A stretch of 35,865 nucleotides of DNA from JAWUVP01 sp034112285 (lineage in GTDB: Bacteria; Pseudomonadota; Gammaproteobacteria; JABDGN01), in the NCBI GenBank assembly GCA_034112285.1, contig JAWUVP010000044.1, positions 1 through 35,865 on the forward strand, in the 5' to 3' direction. Position numbers and translations under genes: made by a program. This document shows, in pieces, positions 17,708 to 26,165 of this stretch. Position 1 is the first letter of the stretch. Each line of letters begins with the position of its first letter. Below the pieces are notes generated by a model that worked only from the letters and a program-made list of their open reading frames with translations, did no database searches and was not told where the DNA came from.

Positions 17708-18433
17708 TTAAGCTTCTTGTTTTTGTATTATTTTTCCGAACCGGCGTTGGCGTTTTTTGAACCAAACTAAGGCTGCTTGAAAGCTTTCATCGTTAAAATC
17801 GGGCCATAATTGTTCGGTAAAATATAACTCGGTGTAAGCGCACTGCCACAATAAAAAATTACTAATGCGTTGTTCGCCACTGGTGCGAATAAATAAATCG
17901 GGCTCGGGCAAATTAGCCAAACAACAATGTTGTTGAATCAGCGCCTCGCTAATATCATCAGCATCAAGCTCACCGCGTGCAACTTGCTGGGCTAAGGTTT
18001 TTGCTGCTTGAGTTATGTCCCAGCGCCCGCCATAGCTAGCCGCCACACTGACCACTAAGCCGGTGTTATTAGCCGTGCTATGCATAGTATCATGAATTTG
18101 CTGCTGCAGTTCAGGTGAGAATTTGCTTAAGTCGCCGATGATTTGTAATTTGATATTGTGTTCTTGGAATAGCGGAATTTCTTTGTGTAGATGCTCAATA
18201 AATATCTGCATCAAAGTGGCCACTTCATCTTCGGAGCGTTGCCAATTTTCTGAGCTAAAGGCAAACAAGGTAAGCGCGCAAATTTTTTGTTTTACGCAAT
18301 TAATAATTAACTTACGCACCGCTTTCACGCCCATTTTATGACCGGCGCTACGCGGTAATAACCGTTTTTTTGCCCAACGGCCATTACCGTCCATAACGAC
18401 TGCAATATGTTGGGGGGGCTGAGCTTGAGTCAA
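17708..18433 (-). CDS. uppS: Undecaprenyl diphosphate synthase (cis-prenyltransferase)
   Basis: Makes C55 undecaprenyl diphosphate, the carrier lipid for peptidoglycan and O-antigen. 241 residues. HIAVVMDGNGRWAKKR contains the metal-binding Asp15; FAFSSENWQR, ASYGGRWDI and RTSGEQRISNFLLWQ are the other conserved blocks. The substrate comes from the pathway started by the neighbouring dxr. Confidence 0.97.
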   Translation of the reverse strand: MTQAQPPQHIAVVMDGNGRWAKKRLLPRSAGHKMGVKAVRKLIINCVKQKICALTLFAFSSENWQRSEDEVATLMQIFIEHLHKEIPLFQEHNIKLQIIGDLSKFSPELQQQIHDTMHSTANNTGLVVSVAASYGGRWDITQAAKTLAQQVARGELDADDISEALIQQHCCLANLPEPDLFIRTSGEQRISNFLLWQCAYTELYFTEQLWPDFNDESFQAALVWFKKRQRRFGKIIQKQEA

Positions 18434-18480
18434 GATGTGGTACCTGCTTGTTTTACCCTTCCGCTTGTAGAGGAAAGTTA

Positions 18481-18510
18481 AATGAGATGTTGCAAGTACA
18501 ACACCTCATT
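18481..18510 (-). promoter_or_regulatory. Stable hairpin between frr and uppS
   Basis: On the minus strand AATGAGGTGTTG, a 6-nt loop TACTTG, and CAACATCTCATT form a 12-bp stem with one G-U pair. The following sequence (TAACTTTCC) lacks a proper U tract, so a weak attenuator or mRNA processing or stabilising element is more likely than a full terminator. It lies 26 nt after the frr stop. Confidence 0.5.
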
Positions 18511-18536
18511 AGGTCCTTTAAAGAAAAGTCGGCGGG

Positions 18537-19094
18537 TTAAATTTCCATTAAGGCCGCTTCTTTAGTGGCTAATAATTTGTCGGCTTGAGCGATATATTGG
18601 TTGGTGATTTTTTGAATGGCGTCTTCTGCATTACGCGCTTCATCTTCACTGATTTCTTTCTCTTTTAATAAATCTTTAAAATCACCGTTAGCATCCCGAC
18701 GAATATTACGTACCGCAACGCGGCCTTGCTCGGCTTCATCCCGCACTTTTTTCACGAATCCTTTACGGGTTTCTTCGGTTAACGCGGGCATAGGCACGCG
18801 AATGGTTTTACCGGCGCTCGAAGGATTCAAACCTAAATCGGCGGTCATAATCGCTTTTTCTACGGCAGCGGTGATGCCATCTTCCCATGGGGTAACGGTC
18901 AAGGTGCGTGAATCAGCAACATTGATGCTAGCAACTTGTGACAAGGGCGTATCGGTTCCATAATAAGGCACCATAACACCTTCTAAAATACCTGGGCTTG
19001 CTCGCCCAGTACGCATTTTACCGAGTGTCTCAGTTAAACTAGCGATACTTTTTTGCATGCGCTGTTCAGCATCTTTTTTAATGTCTTCAATCAT
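18537..19094 (-). CDS. frr: Ribosome recycling factor
   Basis: Splits post-termination ribosomes together with EF-G. 185 residues, the family length. [31 protein letters not shown] [11 protein letters not shown], and [12 protein letters not shown] are diagnostic. The ATG overlaps the pyrH stop by one base (TAATG), so translation is coupled. Confidence 0.97.
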   Translation of the reverse strand: MIEDIKKDAEQRMQKSIASLTETLGKMRTGRASPGILEGVMVPYYGTDTPLSQVASINVADSRTLTVTPWEDGITAAVEKAIMTADLGLNPSSAGKTIRVPMPALTEETRKGFVKKVRDEAEQGRVAVRNIRRDANGDFKDLLKEKEISEDEARNAEDAIQKITNQYIAQADKLLATKEAALMEI

Positions 19095-19816
19095 TATTGA
19101 GCCTCCACTAATGTGCCAACACTCAGGTCAGTCACGACTTGCTTTAAAATTCCAGGGATATTGATATTAAATACACGAATCGGTAAGCCATGATCGCGAC
19201 ATTGACAAAAAGCGGCCAAGTCCATCACGCCTAATTCTTCTTTTAGGGCTTCGCTAAACGTTAAATGCGACAATAATTTTGCTTCGGGGTTCTTAGCCGG
19301 ATCAGAATCATAGATCCCATCCACGCTGGTGGCTTTTAATAACACGTCGGCGTTCACTTCAAGTGCACGTAAGCTTGCTGCGGTGTCGGTGGTGACCAGT
19401 GGGTTACCGGTACCAGCACTAAAAATCATGACGCGCCCTTCATCTAGGTGATGAATCGCTTTACCACGGTTAAAGGTTTCAACCACGCCCGCCATTGAAA
19501 TAGCCGACATCATACGAGTAGAGACATCTGCGCGAACTAATGCATCACGTAGGGCCAGCGCATTCATGATGGTGGCTAGCATTCCCATTTGGTCGCCCGT
19601 AATACGGTTTAGGCCAGCTGTAGAAAGGGCCGCTCCCCGAAACAGGTTGCCGCCCCCAATGACGATGCCGACTTGCACGCCCAAGTTAACCACATCGGCA
19701 ATTTCTTGCGCGAAGCGATCTAACACTTTAGGGTCGATGCCAAATTCGGCATCACCTTGAAGTGCTTCACCACTTAATTTTAACAATATGCGTTGATACT
19801 TGGGCGTAGCCGCCAT
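19094..19816 (-). CDS. pyrH: Uridylate kinase
   Basis: Bacterial UMP kinase of the amino-acid-kinase fold. 240 residues. [10 protein letters not shown] at the N-terminus, [24 protein letters not shown] and the [13 protein letters not shown] loop match E. coli PyrH. It starts 2 nt after the tsf stop and overlaps frr by one base. Confidence 0.97.
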   Translation of the reverse strand: MAATPKYQRILLKLSGEALQGDAEFGIDPKVLDRFAQEIADVVNLGVQVGIVIGGGNLFRGAALSTAGLNRITGDQMGMLATIMNALALRDALVRADVSTRMMSAISMAGVVETFNRGKAIHHLDEGRVMIFSAGTGNPLVTTDTAASLRALEVNADVLLKATSVDGIYDSDPAKNPEAKLLSHLTFSEALKEELGVMDLAAFCQCRDHGLPIRVFNINIPGILKQVVTDLSVGTLVEAQ

Positions 19817-19818
19817 GA

Positions 19819-20697
19819 TTAGTTGCTTCCCTGTACTTGCGCCATCACTTCTTCACGGAAGTTATCTTCTTTTTTCTCAATACCTTCGCCTACTTCATAA
19901 AAAGTAAAGCTGGTTACGGTCGCTTTTTTGTCAGCCAATAATTTACCGACTGTTAGGCTTGGATCTTTTACAAACTCTTGGCCTGTTAAGCTAACTTCGT
20001 TTAAATATTTTTTAATTCGGCCGCCAATCATTTTTTCGATAATTTCAGCAGGCTTGCCACTTTCTAGCGCTTGAGCGGTGAAAATTTCTTTCTCTTTTTC
20101 AACCATTTCGCTAGGCACTTCTTCAGGGCTAACCACTTGTGGCTTCATTGCTGCAATGTGCATGGCAACATCTTTAGCTAATTCAGCATCGCCACCTTGC
20201 AAGCTAACCACTACACCAATACGGTCACCATGTGAGTAATGGCCGATGATGTCATCAGATTGGATGAAGTTTGCGCGACGAACATTAATGTTTTCGCCAA
20301 TTTTAACCACCAATTGCTTGCGAGCTTCTTCAAGCGTCGCGTCACCGTCAGCAACAGCCAACAGGACATCAATGTCTGAGGTTTTTGCTGTTAAAGCAGC
20401 GGCTTTAATCTTATCCGCAAAAGCACGGAAATTATCGTCACGAGCTACGAAATCGGTTTCGCTATTAATTTCTACAATAGCAGCAGATTTGTTATTGGCG
20501 TCTAGCGCAATAACAATGGCGCCTTCAGCAGCAATGCGGCTGGATTTTTTGGCGGCTTTCGCCATGCCACTTTTGCGCATTAGTTCAATCGCGGTATCAA
20601 TGTTACCGTCGGCTTCAACTAAGGCTTTTTTACATTCCATCATGGCAACGCCAGTGCGTTCGCGTAATTCTTTAACTTGTGCAGCTGTAATACTCAT
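19819..20697 (-). CDS. tsf: Elongation factor Ts
   Basis: Nucleotide-exchange factor for EF-Tu. 292 residues. The N-terminal UBA-like domain carries [19 protein letters not shown] and the core has [11 protein letters not shown], the EF-Tu-contacting TDFV motif. The C-terminal coiled coil and [13 protein letters not shown] end are typical. It is separated from rpsB by 83 nt containing a hairpin. Confidence 0.97.
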   Translation of the reverse strand: MSITAAQVKELRERTGVAMMECKKALVEADGNIDTAIELMRKSGMAKAAKKSSRIAAEGAIVIALDANNKSAAIVEINSETDFVARDDNFRAFADKIKAAALTAKTSDIDVLLAVADGDATLEEARKQLVVKIGENINVRRANFIQSDDIIGHYSHGDRIGVVVSLQGGDAELAKDVAMHIAAMKPQVVSPEEVPSEMVEKEKEIFTAQALESGKPAEIIEKMIGGRIKKYLNEVSLTGQEFVKDPSLTVGKLLADKKATVTSFTFYEVGEGIEKKEDNFREEVMAQVQGSN

Positions 20698-20729
20698 GTT
20701 GTCCTCTTACATTAATCTTTAATTGTAAA

Positions 20730-20753
20730 CTGCCTCAATAAAAATTGAGGCAG
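20730..20753 (-). terminator. rpsB-tsf intergenic hairpin (attenuator-like)
   Basis: A perfect 10-bp stem CTGCCTCAAT/ATTGAGGCAG around a 4-nt loop. On the minus strand it is followed by TTTACAATT, a short imperfect U tract. It likely lowers tsf transcription relative to rpsB or protects the rpsB 3' end. Confidence 0.6.
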
Positions 20754-20780
20754 CTTGTCGTTGTCTACAGATAGGTTGGC

Positions 20781-21587
20781 TTATTTAGCTTCAGCGGTAG
20801 CGGCTGGAGTTTCAGCCTCTGCTGTCACAACTTCTTCGGCAGCTGCTTCAACAGCAACTTCTTCAACGGCCTCTTCAAGCTCTACAAACTCATCACCCAC
20901 ATTAGCACTAGCTCTTGCTTCTAAAATAGTGTCGGCTGCAGTGCTGGTGTATAAGGTAATGGCACGAATTGCATCGTCATTGCCAGGAATGATGTAGTCG
21001 ATATCATCCGGCGTGTTATTAGTATCAACAACGCCAATGACAGGAATACCCAATTTCTTGGCTTCGCAAATAGCAATGCTTTCATAGCCTGTATCAACAA
21101 TAAATAAAGCATCAGGTAAACCACCCATATCTTTAATACCACCAACACTACGCTCTAATTTGTCTTTTTCGCGTTGCAACATCAAAATTTCTTTTTTGGT
21201 CAAACCTGCAAATGCATTCGATTCGGCCATCGTTTCTAATTCTTTTAAGCGCTTGATAGATTTGCGAATGGTTTTGTAGTTGGTCAACATGCCACCTAAC
21301 CAGCGATGGTTAACGTAAGGCATGCCACAACGTTGGGCTTGTTCTTTAATGATATCTTGTGCGGCCCATTTGGTACCGACAAATAAAACTTTGCCCTTGC
21401 GTGCAGCTAAGCTGCTAACAAAATTGATGGCGTCGTTAAACATGCCAACAGTTTGTTCTAGATTGATAATATGAATTTTATTACGTGCACCGAAAATATA
21501 AGGTGCCATTTTAGGATTCCAATAACGGGTTTGGTGTCCAAAATGAACGCCTGCTTCGAGCATATCTCGCATTGATACTTTTGCCAT
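20781..21587 (-). CDS. rpsB: 30S ribosomal protein S2
   Basis: 268 residues, longer than E. coli S2 (241). [24 protein letters not shown] and [14 protein letters not shown] are signature segments; [12 protein letters not shown] is also conserved. The C-terminus has an extra acidic, Ala/Glu-rich tail of about 35 residues, common in several proteobacteria and probably disordered. It heads the long minus-strand cluster, divergent from map. GGAG lies about 9 nt before the ATG. Confidence 0.97.
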   Translation of the reverse strand: MAKVSMRDMLEAGVHFGHQTRYWNPKMAPYIFGARNKIHIINLEQTVGMFNDAINFVSSLAARKGKVLFVGTKWAAQDIIKEQAQRCGMPYVNHRWLGGMLTNYKTIRKSIKRLKELETMAESNAFAGLTKKEILMLQREKDKLERSVGGIKDMGGLPDALFIVDTGYESIAICEAKKLGIPVIGVVDTNNTPDDIDYIIPGNDDAIRAITLYTSTAADTILEARASANVGDEFVELEEAVEEVAVEAAAEEVVTAEAETPAATAEAK

Positions 21588-21680
21588 GTGTCTGTCTCCG
21601 GGTTAGGCTTCCACTTACCCCATTTCCAAACTACTTCTTCAAGCAGCACCCTTGGTAATGTGTCGATAAGTGTGAGTATT
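21588..21680 (-). promoter_or_regulatory. Possible autoregulatory 5' leader of rpsB
   Basis: In gammaproteobacteria S2 represses its own mRNA through a structured leader. Here the minus-strand leader has a hairpin (21626-21655: CCAA and CTGCTT pair with AAGTAG and TTGG, loop GAAG) and a flanking 6-bp helix CACTTA/TAAGTG (21667-21672 with 21612-21617) that closes it. The second arm ends just upstream of the ribosome-binding site. The structure is read by eye; similarity to the known S2 leader is inference. Confidence 0.4.
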
Positions 21681-21791
21681 TTAATATACGTTAATACAAC
21701 CAAAATAGTTTTATTAACATTCCACTTGCTTTATAGCGGTCAGATTTATACCATACAACCCCTTAAACGACAACAATTAATTGAGAGATGA

Positions 21792-22580
21792 ATGCCCGTA
21801 CACATAAAAAATGATGAAGAAATCGCTAAAATGCGCATTGCTGGTAAGCTAGCGGGCGAAGTTTTAGAGATGATTACCCCCCATGTACAGATTGGTGTGA
21901 CCACTGAAGAGCTTGATGCTATTTGCCATGAATACATTACTGAGCAGCAGCAAGCCTGCCCTACCTCGCTGGGCTACCATGGTTTTCCTAAGTCGATGTG
22001 TACATCTGTTAACCATGTGGTGTGTCACGGCATTCCGGGGCCCAAGAAATTAAAAGATGGAGACATCCTTAATATAGACGTCATTGTGGAAAAAGATGGC
22101 TACCATGGTGATACCAGCAAAATGTTTATGCTCGGTGAGGCCTCTATTCGGGCCAAACGCTTGATTGAAGTCACCCATAAAGCTCTGTGGCTAGGCATTG
22201 ATATGGTTAAACCCGGTGTGCGTCTTGGTGATATTGGTGCTGCCATTCAAAACTATGTGGAAGAAAATCACTTTTCTGTGGTGCGTGAATATTGTGGACA
22301 TGGTGTTGGCAAGGTGGTGCATGAACCTGAAATTCAAGTTTTACACTATGGCAAACCCGACACCGGCTTGGTTTTGGAGCCTGGAATGACCTTTACTATC
22401 GAACCCATGGTCAATGCCGGCAAACGCCAGATTAAGCTATTAGCCGACAAGTGGACGGTGGTCACTAAAGACCGTTCGCTATCCGCACAATGGGAACATA
22501 CCTTATTAGTAACCGAAAAGGGCCGAGATGTATTAACCTTGCGCAGTGAAGAGATCGACACTTTACATTCGACTTGTTAA
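21792..22580 (+). CDS. map: Methionine aminopeptidase, type I
   Basis: Removes the N-terminal Met from nascent proteins. 262 residues. All five metal ligands are visible: Asp96 and Asp107 (NIDVIVEKDGYHGD), His170 (CGHGVG), Glu204 (FTIEP) and Glu235 (QWEHT); substrate His79 is in VCHGIPGP. The first ATG at 21788 is out of frame; ATG at 21792 follows GAGAG. It is divergent from rpsB, the standard arrangement. Confidence 0.97.
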   Translation: MPVHIKNDEEIAKMRIAGKLAGEVLEMITPHVQIGVTTEELDAICHEYITEQQQACPTSLGYHGFPKSMCTSVNHVVCHGIPGPKKLKDGDILNIDVIVEKDGYHGDTSKMFMLGEASIRAKRLIEVTHKALWLGIDMVKPGVRLGDIGAAIQNYVEENHFSVVREYCGHGVGKVVHEPEIQVLHYGKPDTGLVLEPGMTFTIEPMVNAGKRQIKLLADKWTVVTKDRSLSAQWEHTLLVTEKGRDVLTLRSEEIDTLHSTC

Positions 22581-22744
22581 GCAACCCATTGATTTATAAC
22601 GAATATACCACCAAGCCTCAAAGAGAAAAAACAAGTGTTATTGTAAATTGCCAATAATGGGGGTTTCACTAGTAGCACTTGTATAAATCGCGTGATAGGA
22701 TATTCAGCCTAGTTTAGCACTTTAACCGAGGAGGCAAAATAAAC
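22581..22744. other. Short spacer with the promoter of the 103-residue unknown
   Basis: Non-coding, AT-rich. A weak hairpin TTATTG/CAATAA near 22636-22655 follows map but has no U tract. No clear -35/-10 pair could be chosen. Confidence 0.3.
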
Positions 22745-23056
22745 ATGACACAAACCACCACCGCAGTAAAAATGGAGCAAATGGCGATCGAGACCGACGT
22801 GGCATTTAAAATCATTGGTGATGACGACCATGTTTTTCATGGCCTGAGCAAAACACTCAGCACCACAGAGTTATCGTTTGATACCACCCAAATTTTACAA
22901 AAAGATATGTTGCTGCAAATGACCATGGCTTCAAAGGACATGTCTGAAAGCACGACCCTACAAACGATGGTTAAGGTAACGGGCATTACGCCTATTGCCA
23001 ACCAAACTGGATTCCACGTCAATAGCAGTATTGAAGATATGGCTATTGGAATGTGA
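22745..23056 (+). CDS. Small hypothetical protein, possibly PilZ-like fold
   Basis: A 103-residue cytoplasmic protein with no signal peptide. A full AGGAGG 10 nt before the ATG and a strong terminator at its end argue that it is a real, well-translated gene. The alternation of short beta strands (VAFKIIG, HVFHGLSKTLSTTELSFDTT, MLLQMTM, LQTMVKVTGI, GFHVNSSIEDM) resembles the PilZ beta barrel, but the c-di-GMP-binding RxxxR and DxSxxG residues are absent. PilZ similarity is a guess from pattern only. It follows map but with a 164-nt gap, so it is probably independent. Confidence 0.6.
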   Translation: MTQTTTAVKMEQMAIETDVAFKIIGDDDHVFHGLSKTLSTTELSFDTTQILQKDMLLQMTMASKDMSESTTLQTMVKVTGITPIANQTGFHVNSSIEDMAIGM

Positions 23057-23126
23057 AATTATAATAACAAGATCAATCAACCTTAGATTTGGTATGATCT
23101 GGTATCTCCTGTTAGTTAACACGCTT

Positions 23127-23154
23127 TAAGAGACCCTCCTGGGTCTCTTTTTTT
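23127..23154 (+). terminator. Strong Rho-independent terminator after the 103-residue unknown
   Basis: Perfect 8-bp stem AGAGACCC/GGGTCTCT (23129-23136 with 23141-23148), loop TCCT, followed by TTTTTT on the plus strand. Confidence 0.88.
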
Positions 23155-23179
23155 ATGCGCCGGCTGGAGATTTAGGGGC

Positions 23180-23503
23180 CTAGCGTTCTAAATATTTGAG
23201 CTTATCTTCAACTTCTTTCCAATCATCGGCATCGGCTGGCGGGTCTATCGCTTCGGTAATAACAGGCCACAATTTGGCGAGCTCTGCATTCAACTCGATT
23301 TGATCATGCTTGCCTTCTGGCACATCGTCTTCTGGCACAATGGCTTCAACGGGACATTCTGGCTCGCATAAGGCGCAATCAATGCATTCATCTGGGTCAA
23401 TGACCAGCATATTAGGCCCTATGTGAAAACAATCCACGGGGCAGACTTCAACACAATCGGTATATTTACAACGAATACAATTATCAGTGACTACGAATGT
23501 CAT
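23180..23503 (-). CDS. fdxA: 7Fe (3Fe-4S/4Fe-4S) ferredoxin
   Basis: A 107-residue FdxA-type ferredoxin. Cys9, Cys17 and Cys50 fit the 3Fe-4S cluster and Cys21, Cys40, Cys43 and Cys46 the 4Fe-4S cluster ([14 protein letters not shown] and [12 protein letters not shown]). The C-terminal 45 residues with [17 protein letters not shown] match the FdxA extension. AAGGAG lies 7 nt before the ATG. It starts 12 nt after the stop of the PAPS-reductase-like gene, so the two are probably co-transcribed, and the ferredoxin may supply electrons to that protein. Confidence 0.95.
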   Translation of the reverse strand: MTFVVTDNCIRCKYTDCVEVCPVDCFHIGPNMLVIDPDECIDCALCEPECPVEAIVPEDDVPEGKHDQIELNAELAKLWPVITEAIDPPADADDWKEVEDKLKYLER

Positions 23504-23515
23504 AACGGCTCCTTT

Positions 23516-24265
23516 TTATAATCCACAAGCAAACGGGCTGCCACAGCCCATATCAATCGGCGTTAATGTATCAGATTGAGGATTTTTTTCCAGCCATTGA
23601 ATGACTTGTTCGATATTATTGCCATCACCATAGGCCAAAGGCGAGAACATGGGCTGCTTCATCGCGCCTTCTAATTTACTTGTCTTGTTGATGTCGGCCC
23701 TAGCCAACCGTTTAAAATCAGTCGGAACATTGTTAACGCAAGGGTCGCATTCTAAGCTGCGGTGGCTTAAATAGTCCAGAGAAGTTTGGGCCACTAAGGC
23801 TTTAAGCTCAGCTTGTCCATGTTGAAACAGGGGGTGCCATATACGCCGCTCGCCAAAATGCTCGCTTTCTTCAATATATTCTTCCAAGGCCGCCTGCCCT
23901 TGTGCCAAGGTCCGGCGATTGGCCAGCATGAGCAAGGCCTGGCCTTGTGGGTCAATTTCGTCTAGCCAGTCAATGAAAGGCAAAGCTTTTAAAAAACCGG
24001 CGCACCATTGGTATTGTGTACTGGGAAAATTACCTTGTTGTTCGACAAGTTTCGCAAAGCTGAGCTTCGGCTGCAATCGAATTGGCGTGAACCCATATTC
24101 ACGCGCCAGATCTTCGCCTTGCAAAACGCGCGCTTGCCAATCTTTAGCCTGCCAGCCGGTGTCCACCGATACCACATAAACCTCAGCCAGCTTTTGTTCA
24201 TAAGCCCAGCGCATGAGCCCCACTGTTTCGTTGCCGTAATTCCCAAATATAATATGTTGTGTCAT
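23516..24265 (-). CDS. PAPS/APS-reductase-like PP-loop protein with Fe-S-type cysteines
   Basis: 249 residues from the ATG at 24265 (an in-frame upstream extension of 36 residues has no family resemblance; no strong ribosome-binding site is seen for either). The N-terminus HIIFGNYGNETVGLMRWA occupies the PP-loop position but departs from SGGxDS. VVSVDTGWQAKDW resembles the family's second strand. Cysteines: 88 (QWCAG), 173 and 176 (CDPC), 241 and 247. The 85-residue spacing from Cys88 to CxxC echoes the CC-X80-CxxC cluster of APS reductases, with one Cys lacking. The end FACGL resembles the catalytic ECGLH tail. No sulfate-assimilation genes are nearby; its partner is fdxA. Substrate unknown. 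Confidence 0.75.
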   Translation of the reverse strand: MTQHIIFGNYGNETVGLMRWAYEQKLAEVYVVSVDTGWQAKDWQARVLQGEDLAREYGFTPIRLQPKLSFAKLVEQQGNFPSTQYQWCAGFLKALPFIDWLDEIDPQGQALLMLANRRTLAQGQAALEEYIEESEHFGERRIWHPLFQHGQAELKALVAQTSLDYLSHRSLECDPCVNNVPTDFKRLARADINKTSKLEGAMKQPMFSPLAYGDGNNIEQVIQWLEKNPQSDTLTPIDMGCGSPFACGL

Positions 24266-24531
24266 AAGTAAAGACTGCCATGAACCGCCGCCAATTGCAA
24301 AGTATAACAACGTCTTATGAGCCACAAGACAGCCCGCCATAATAACGGAAGGATTTTGAGCTTTGGGCGGCACAAGACGGAACCTAAAATATTACTCATT
24401 CACAGTGCTTGAAAAAGGATATGTCGATATTTTAAATTAAAAAAACCACGCAAGCAATTGTATTTGTTGATTATAAAAAGTCAAAATTTTCAAGGTTCAA
24501 CATAAGAGCCTATTTCGCGTCTATAAGCAAA

Positions 24532-24788
24532 AAATCCACAGGCGCGTCAATAACATGATTTTTTCATCCAAAATACTTATCAACAATTTCTGTGGATAAA
24601 ACTGTGAGTTAAAAGCTAACTACTTGAAAAAAATAACAAAAATGAAGTTATACACAATTCATCGACACGGAAGTTAAAGCAGATTCCTCCCTTTTAGATC
24701 AATGACTTGCGAGCAACTCTTCAAGCCGGATGAACAAATTGTGTAAAACTTCACTAATAACACCTTGATCAGACGCAACTGTGCACAA
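24532..24788. promoter_or_regulatory. Cluster of DnaA-box-like sequences (candidate replication origin or DnaA-titration site)
   Basis: Sites: TGTGGATAA at 24591-24599 (perfect box, minus), TTATACACA at 24648-24656 (perfect to TTATNCACA), TTATCAACA at 24577-24585 (one mismatch), TGTGTAAAA at 24740-24748 (reverse TTTTACACA), TGTGCACAA at 24780-24788 (one mismatch) and AAATCCACA at 24532-24540 (two mismatches). GATC occurs near 24697 and 24767. The sequence TATCAACAATTTC near 24578 is close to an IHF site. No dnaA, dnaN or mnmG is nearby and neighbouring genes on both sides are mostly minus-strand, so origin function is unproven. Confidence 0.4.
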
Positions 24789-24822
24789 CATTTAAGGGGT
24801 TTGAGTCGATTTAACATGAGTA

Positions 24823-24863
24823 CTGTCCTACAAAGCCAGGTATAGCGGGCTTTGTGCTGACAG
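24823..24863. repeat. Inverted repeat / hairpin
   Basis: CTGTC and ACAAAGCC (24823-24837) pair with GGCTTTGT and GACAG (24848-24863), 13 bp in total with a small internal loop. No T run follows on either strand, so it is not a simple terminator; role unknown. Confidence 0.45.
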
Positions 24864-25028
24864 AGTGTCTACAGGTAAGACCTAGAACGATTTTAACGTC
24901 AGGTGCTGTGCTTGAATTAAATATTGATATCCAGTCGCCGTTTAATCTGTAGCAAGAGCTCACCATTTTTGGCCACCCTTCTCTCGGAATATGTCATTAC
25001 AATATCGGTTCGCAACCGAATTTCTACG

Positions 25029-25058
25029 TTAGAGATTATGCAAAATTGGTGTTACAAT
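25029..25058 (+). promoter_or_regulatory. Candidate promoter of tRNA-Arg
   Basis: TACAAT at 25053-25058 ends 9 nt before the tRNA and could be the -10 box. TTAGAG at 25029-25034 with an 18-nt spacer is a poor -35 box. Confidence 0.3.
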
Positions 25059-25066
25059 TTCGCTTC

Positions 25067-25140
25067 GCCCCGATAGCTCAGCTGAATAGAGTGGCCCCCT
25101 CCTAAGGGGCAGGTCGCAGGTTTGAATCCTGCTCGGGGCA
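25067..25140 (+). tRNA. tRNA-Arg (anticodon CCU)
   Basis: Complete cloverleaf: acceptor GCCCCGA/TCGGGGC with discriminator A, D arm GCTC/GAGT, anticodon stem GCCCC/GGGGC with loop CTCCTAA (anticodon CCT, reads AGG), T arm GCAGG/CCTGC with loop TTTGAAT. CCA is not encoded (ACA follows). It converges on csrA, whose stop is 9 nt away. Confidence 0.95.
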
Positions 25141-25149
25141 CAATGCTAT

Positions 25150-25332
25150 TTAGATGCGTATTTGTGAATCTTTCAGATCAATTCGCTGCTGTATTTCTTC
25201 CCGGTGAACACTCACATCACTTGGTGCACTAACCCCCAATGAAGCCTGATTTCCATTTATGCGAAGCAACTCTATCTGTATATTTTTACCAATAATAATT
25301 TTTTGGCCTTCTCTTCGTGACAAAACTAGCAT
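25150..25332 (-). CDS. csrA: Carbon storage regulator CsrA (RsmA family)
   Basis: A 60-residue RNA-binding dimer that blocks or remodels mRNAs at GGA motifs. MLVLSRREGQKIIIG, the GNQASLGVSAP strand and VHREEI (Arg44 contacts RNA) are all present. An upstream in-frame start would add 7 residues, but AAAGGA sits 7 nt before the chosen ATG. It has its own promoter (25363-25391). In gammaproteobacterial pathogens CsrA controls the switch between replication and transmission; several have more than one csrA, so this may be a paralogue. Confidence 0.93.
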   Translation of the reverse strand: MLVLSRREGQKIIIGKNIQIELLRINGNQASLGVSAPSDVSVHREEIQQRIDLKDSQIRI

Positions 25333-25362
25333 AATTTTTCCTTTAAATAGCAACCAAGGCTT

Positions 25363-25391
25363 AATATAGTCTAGTTTGCATTCAAAATCAA
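25363..25391 (-). promoter_or_regulatory. Sigma-70 promoter of csrA
   Basis: Minus strand: -35 TTGATT (complement of 25386-25391), 17-nt spacer, -10 TATATT (complement of 25363-25368), 30 nt before the csrA ATG. Confidence 0.6.
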
Positions 25392-25418
25392 TTCTTTTAA
25401 TTTGAAAAAGGTGATAAG

Positions 25419-26159
25419 TTAATTTAGCGTAAAGCTCGCACGCAGAGGCAGATGATCTGAGGCGTCTTTAATGCTTACCACCTCACAGCCTGAAGGCGTT
25501 AAGCCTCGGTAGTATATTCTATCAACTTTAAGCAAAGGCAGCGCAGCGGGGCAGGAGCGCGCATAAGCGCCCTTTAACGCTTTAAAGACTTCTGTGATCT
25601 GCAGGGATTTGCTGAGTAATTTAAGCGACGTCGAACGCCAATCATTAAAATCACCGGCCATGATCAAAGTTTCGTTCTCCGGTATTGTGTGCTGGATAAA
25701 ATTATTCAATTGTGAAAATTGATATTTACGCTCTTTCTTTAATAAGCCTAAATGCGTGCACAATAAATGCACAGATAATGTGGTCTGTGGAATTTCAACT
25801 TTGGCATAAAGCAAGCCGCGCTGAGACATTCTGCCGGTGCTAATGTCTAAATTTTGCACTTGTCGCAAGGGATATTTACTTAAAATGGCATTACCGTGGT
25901 GCCCATACTCATGTTGAACATTGGCACCATAACAATAGTAAGGCCAGTTTTTGCCCGCTAAAAATTCAGTTTGCGATAAATCAGGCCAGTCACTGGCAAA
26001 TTTTTGTTGACGCTGACGATGCTCACCCTGCACTTCTTGCAAAAATATAATGTCGGCATCAACCGTTCCCAGCAAAGCTTGAATTTTATCGAGCACCCAT
26101 TGCGATGACGTGGCATTCAAGCCTTTGTGAATGTTAAAACTCAGGACGTTTAGTTCCAT
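25419..26159 (-). CDS. Endonuclease/exonuclease/phosphatase (EEP) family hydrolase
   Basis: A 246-residue metal-dependent phosphodiesterase. Catalytic-site residues typical of the EEP fold are visible: Asn9 (SFNIHKG), Glu42 (LQEVQ), CTHLG, GDFNDW and the terminal SDHLPL. It has no signal peptide. The substrate is not predictable: members include DNA nucleases, sphingomyelinases and phosphoinositide phosphatases. It starts 6 nt after the stop of the dehalogenase-like gene, so the two form an operon. Confidence 0.85.
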   Translation of the reverse strand: MELNVLSFNIHKGLNATSSQWVLDKIQALLGTVDADIIFLQEVQGEHRQRQQKFASDWPDLSQTEFLAGKNWPYYCYGANVQHEYGHHGNAILSKYPLRQVQNLDISTGRMSQRGLLYAKVEIPQTTLSVHLLCTHLGLLKKERKYQFSQLNNFIQHTIPENETLIMAGDFNDWRSTSLKLLSKSLQITEVFKALKGAYARSCPAALPLLKVDRIYYRGLTPSGCEVVSIKDASDHLPLRASFTLN

Positions 26160-26165
26160 AAGCTA

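Larger units (their letters stand above)
24266..25066. other. Long non-coding AT-rich region with DnaA-box-like sites
   Basis: About 800 bp without a credible gene. The AT-rich part (24421-24520) is followed by a cluster of sites resembling TTATNCACA between 24532 and 24788. Also present: a structured inverted repeat at 24823-24863, a TCGGTT/AACCGA hairpin near 25004-25018, and the tRNA-Arg promoter. Confidence 0.6.

Noticed and set aside
20755..20997. Ser/Ala-rich open frame opposite the end of rpsB
   Set aside because: It mirrors the Ala/Glu-rich tail of S2 on the other strand; low complexity and no start signals.
24266..25066. Possible tmRNA, 6S, 4.5S or RNase P RNA in the long spacer
   Set aside because: None of the conserved segments of these RNAs could be found on either strand.
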